From Oxyruncus cristatus (lineage: Eukaryota > Chordata > Aves > Passeriformes > Cotingidae): DNA of 64,000 nucleotides. The position numbers and the translations under genes are program-made. Shown in pieces: positions 63,749 through 64,000 of this stretch (its first letter is position 1; each line of letters starts with the position of its first letter). The notes under the pieces are model-generated. The model was not told the DNA's origin and ran no database searches. It saw only the letters and a list, made by a program, of their open reading frames with translations. The DNA lies in assembly GCA_013399855.1 (NCBI GenBank), contig VXAY01006827.1:880395-944394 (forward strand). Direction: 5' to 3'.

Positions 63749-64000
63749 CATCTTTCCTGGAGTCAAGCAGCCAGGGAATCACTCACATGAGTCCTGTCTG
63801 CCCTCACCTGTGCAGCCTGACACAGCCCCGACAGCCGCCTCCTGGGGCCAATCCCACCCTCTCTTCCCACGCCAACCGGCGTGTTTTACCCTCCGAGACA
63901 GGACAAACGCACGTTTCCCTTTGTTTCCAGCTCCACACCTAGTTTTCTTCTTTGCATTACGAAGGTCTGGCTACTCATCTGTAATTCAAAAGAAAGCAAT

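Larger units (their letters stand above)
50578..64000 (+). other. Sequence downstream of the last recognised WDPCP exon
   Basis: Begins with donor GTGAGT, so at least its first part is intron of WDPCP. No convincing terminal exon, polyadenylated 3' UTR or neighbouring gene is recognisable, so the end of the gene is not defined here. The segment holds a ZNF143-type site at 54054-54068, an old MIR-like SINE tail at 54935-55035, a candidate exon at 57219-57313 and a possible degraded CR1 end near 61500-61650. From about 57 kb G+C rises visibly, and long chance open frames become common on both strands. Confidence 0.7.

Noticed and set aside
1..64000. CRISPR arrays, bacterial operons, riboswitches, integrons or an intact endogenous retrovirus
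   Set aside because: No regularly spaced repeats, Shine-Dalgarno-led gene rows, LTR pairs or retroviral gene blocks were seen. The only reverse-transcriptase remnants belong to non-LTR CR1 elements.

Overview
This window looks like vertebrate nuclear DNA, most likely from a bird. It holds a few short exons far apart in AT-leaning intronic sequence. The dominant mobile elements are non-LTR CR1 retrotransposons, in the low copy number typical of birds, with the usual CR1 3' ends (ATTCTATG-like tails). A turtle or crocodilian is less likely but cannot be excluded by eye. There are no prokaryotic features, no convincing tRNA or rRNA genes, no CRISPR array and no intact viral or retroviral genes.

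The only protein-coding gene I can support is WDPCP (the Fritz homologue, a CPLANE ciliogenesis and planar-cell-polarity effector), on the + strand. Four internal exons of its C-terminal half are visible at 382-505, 20154-20217, 26260-26362 and 50445-50577. All have GT/AG borders. Their phases join without a break: phase 2 between the first two, phase 0 next, phase 1 next, and phase 2 leaving the last. Together they encode about 140 contiguous residues, running from AQLEASLGTFYAP through YERFEKAFLLAVD, DIHYLALDKGELALAEVA and IELLGQSDEED to SCSH. Upstream exons (the WD-repeat part) and the last conserved exon lie outside the window or were not recognised. A weak candidate extra exon lies at 57219-57313.

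Layout: 1-381 is intron end; 506-20153 is a 19.6-kb intron with three CR1 copies, two of them long and broken; 20218-26259 is a 6-kb intron with two short CR1 3' ends in opposite orientation; 26363-50444 is a 24-kb intron with an old MIR-like SINE, a 132-base N gap and an assembly-type 93-base duplication; 50578-64000 is a further intron and possibly gene-flanking DNA, becoming visibly richer in G+C after about 57 kb.

I did not find a new biological system. The observations most worth checking are the duplication around the single N at 48517, a textbook ZNF143/STAF site at 54054-54068, the divergent WDPCP C-terminal exon, the candidate exon at 57219, and several CpG-retaining or homeodomain-motif-rich pockets. 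These pockets could be conserved enhancers, possibly serving the neighbouring OTX1 gene (synteny recalled from mammals, not visible here).
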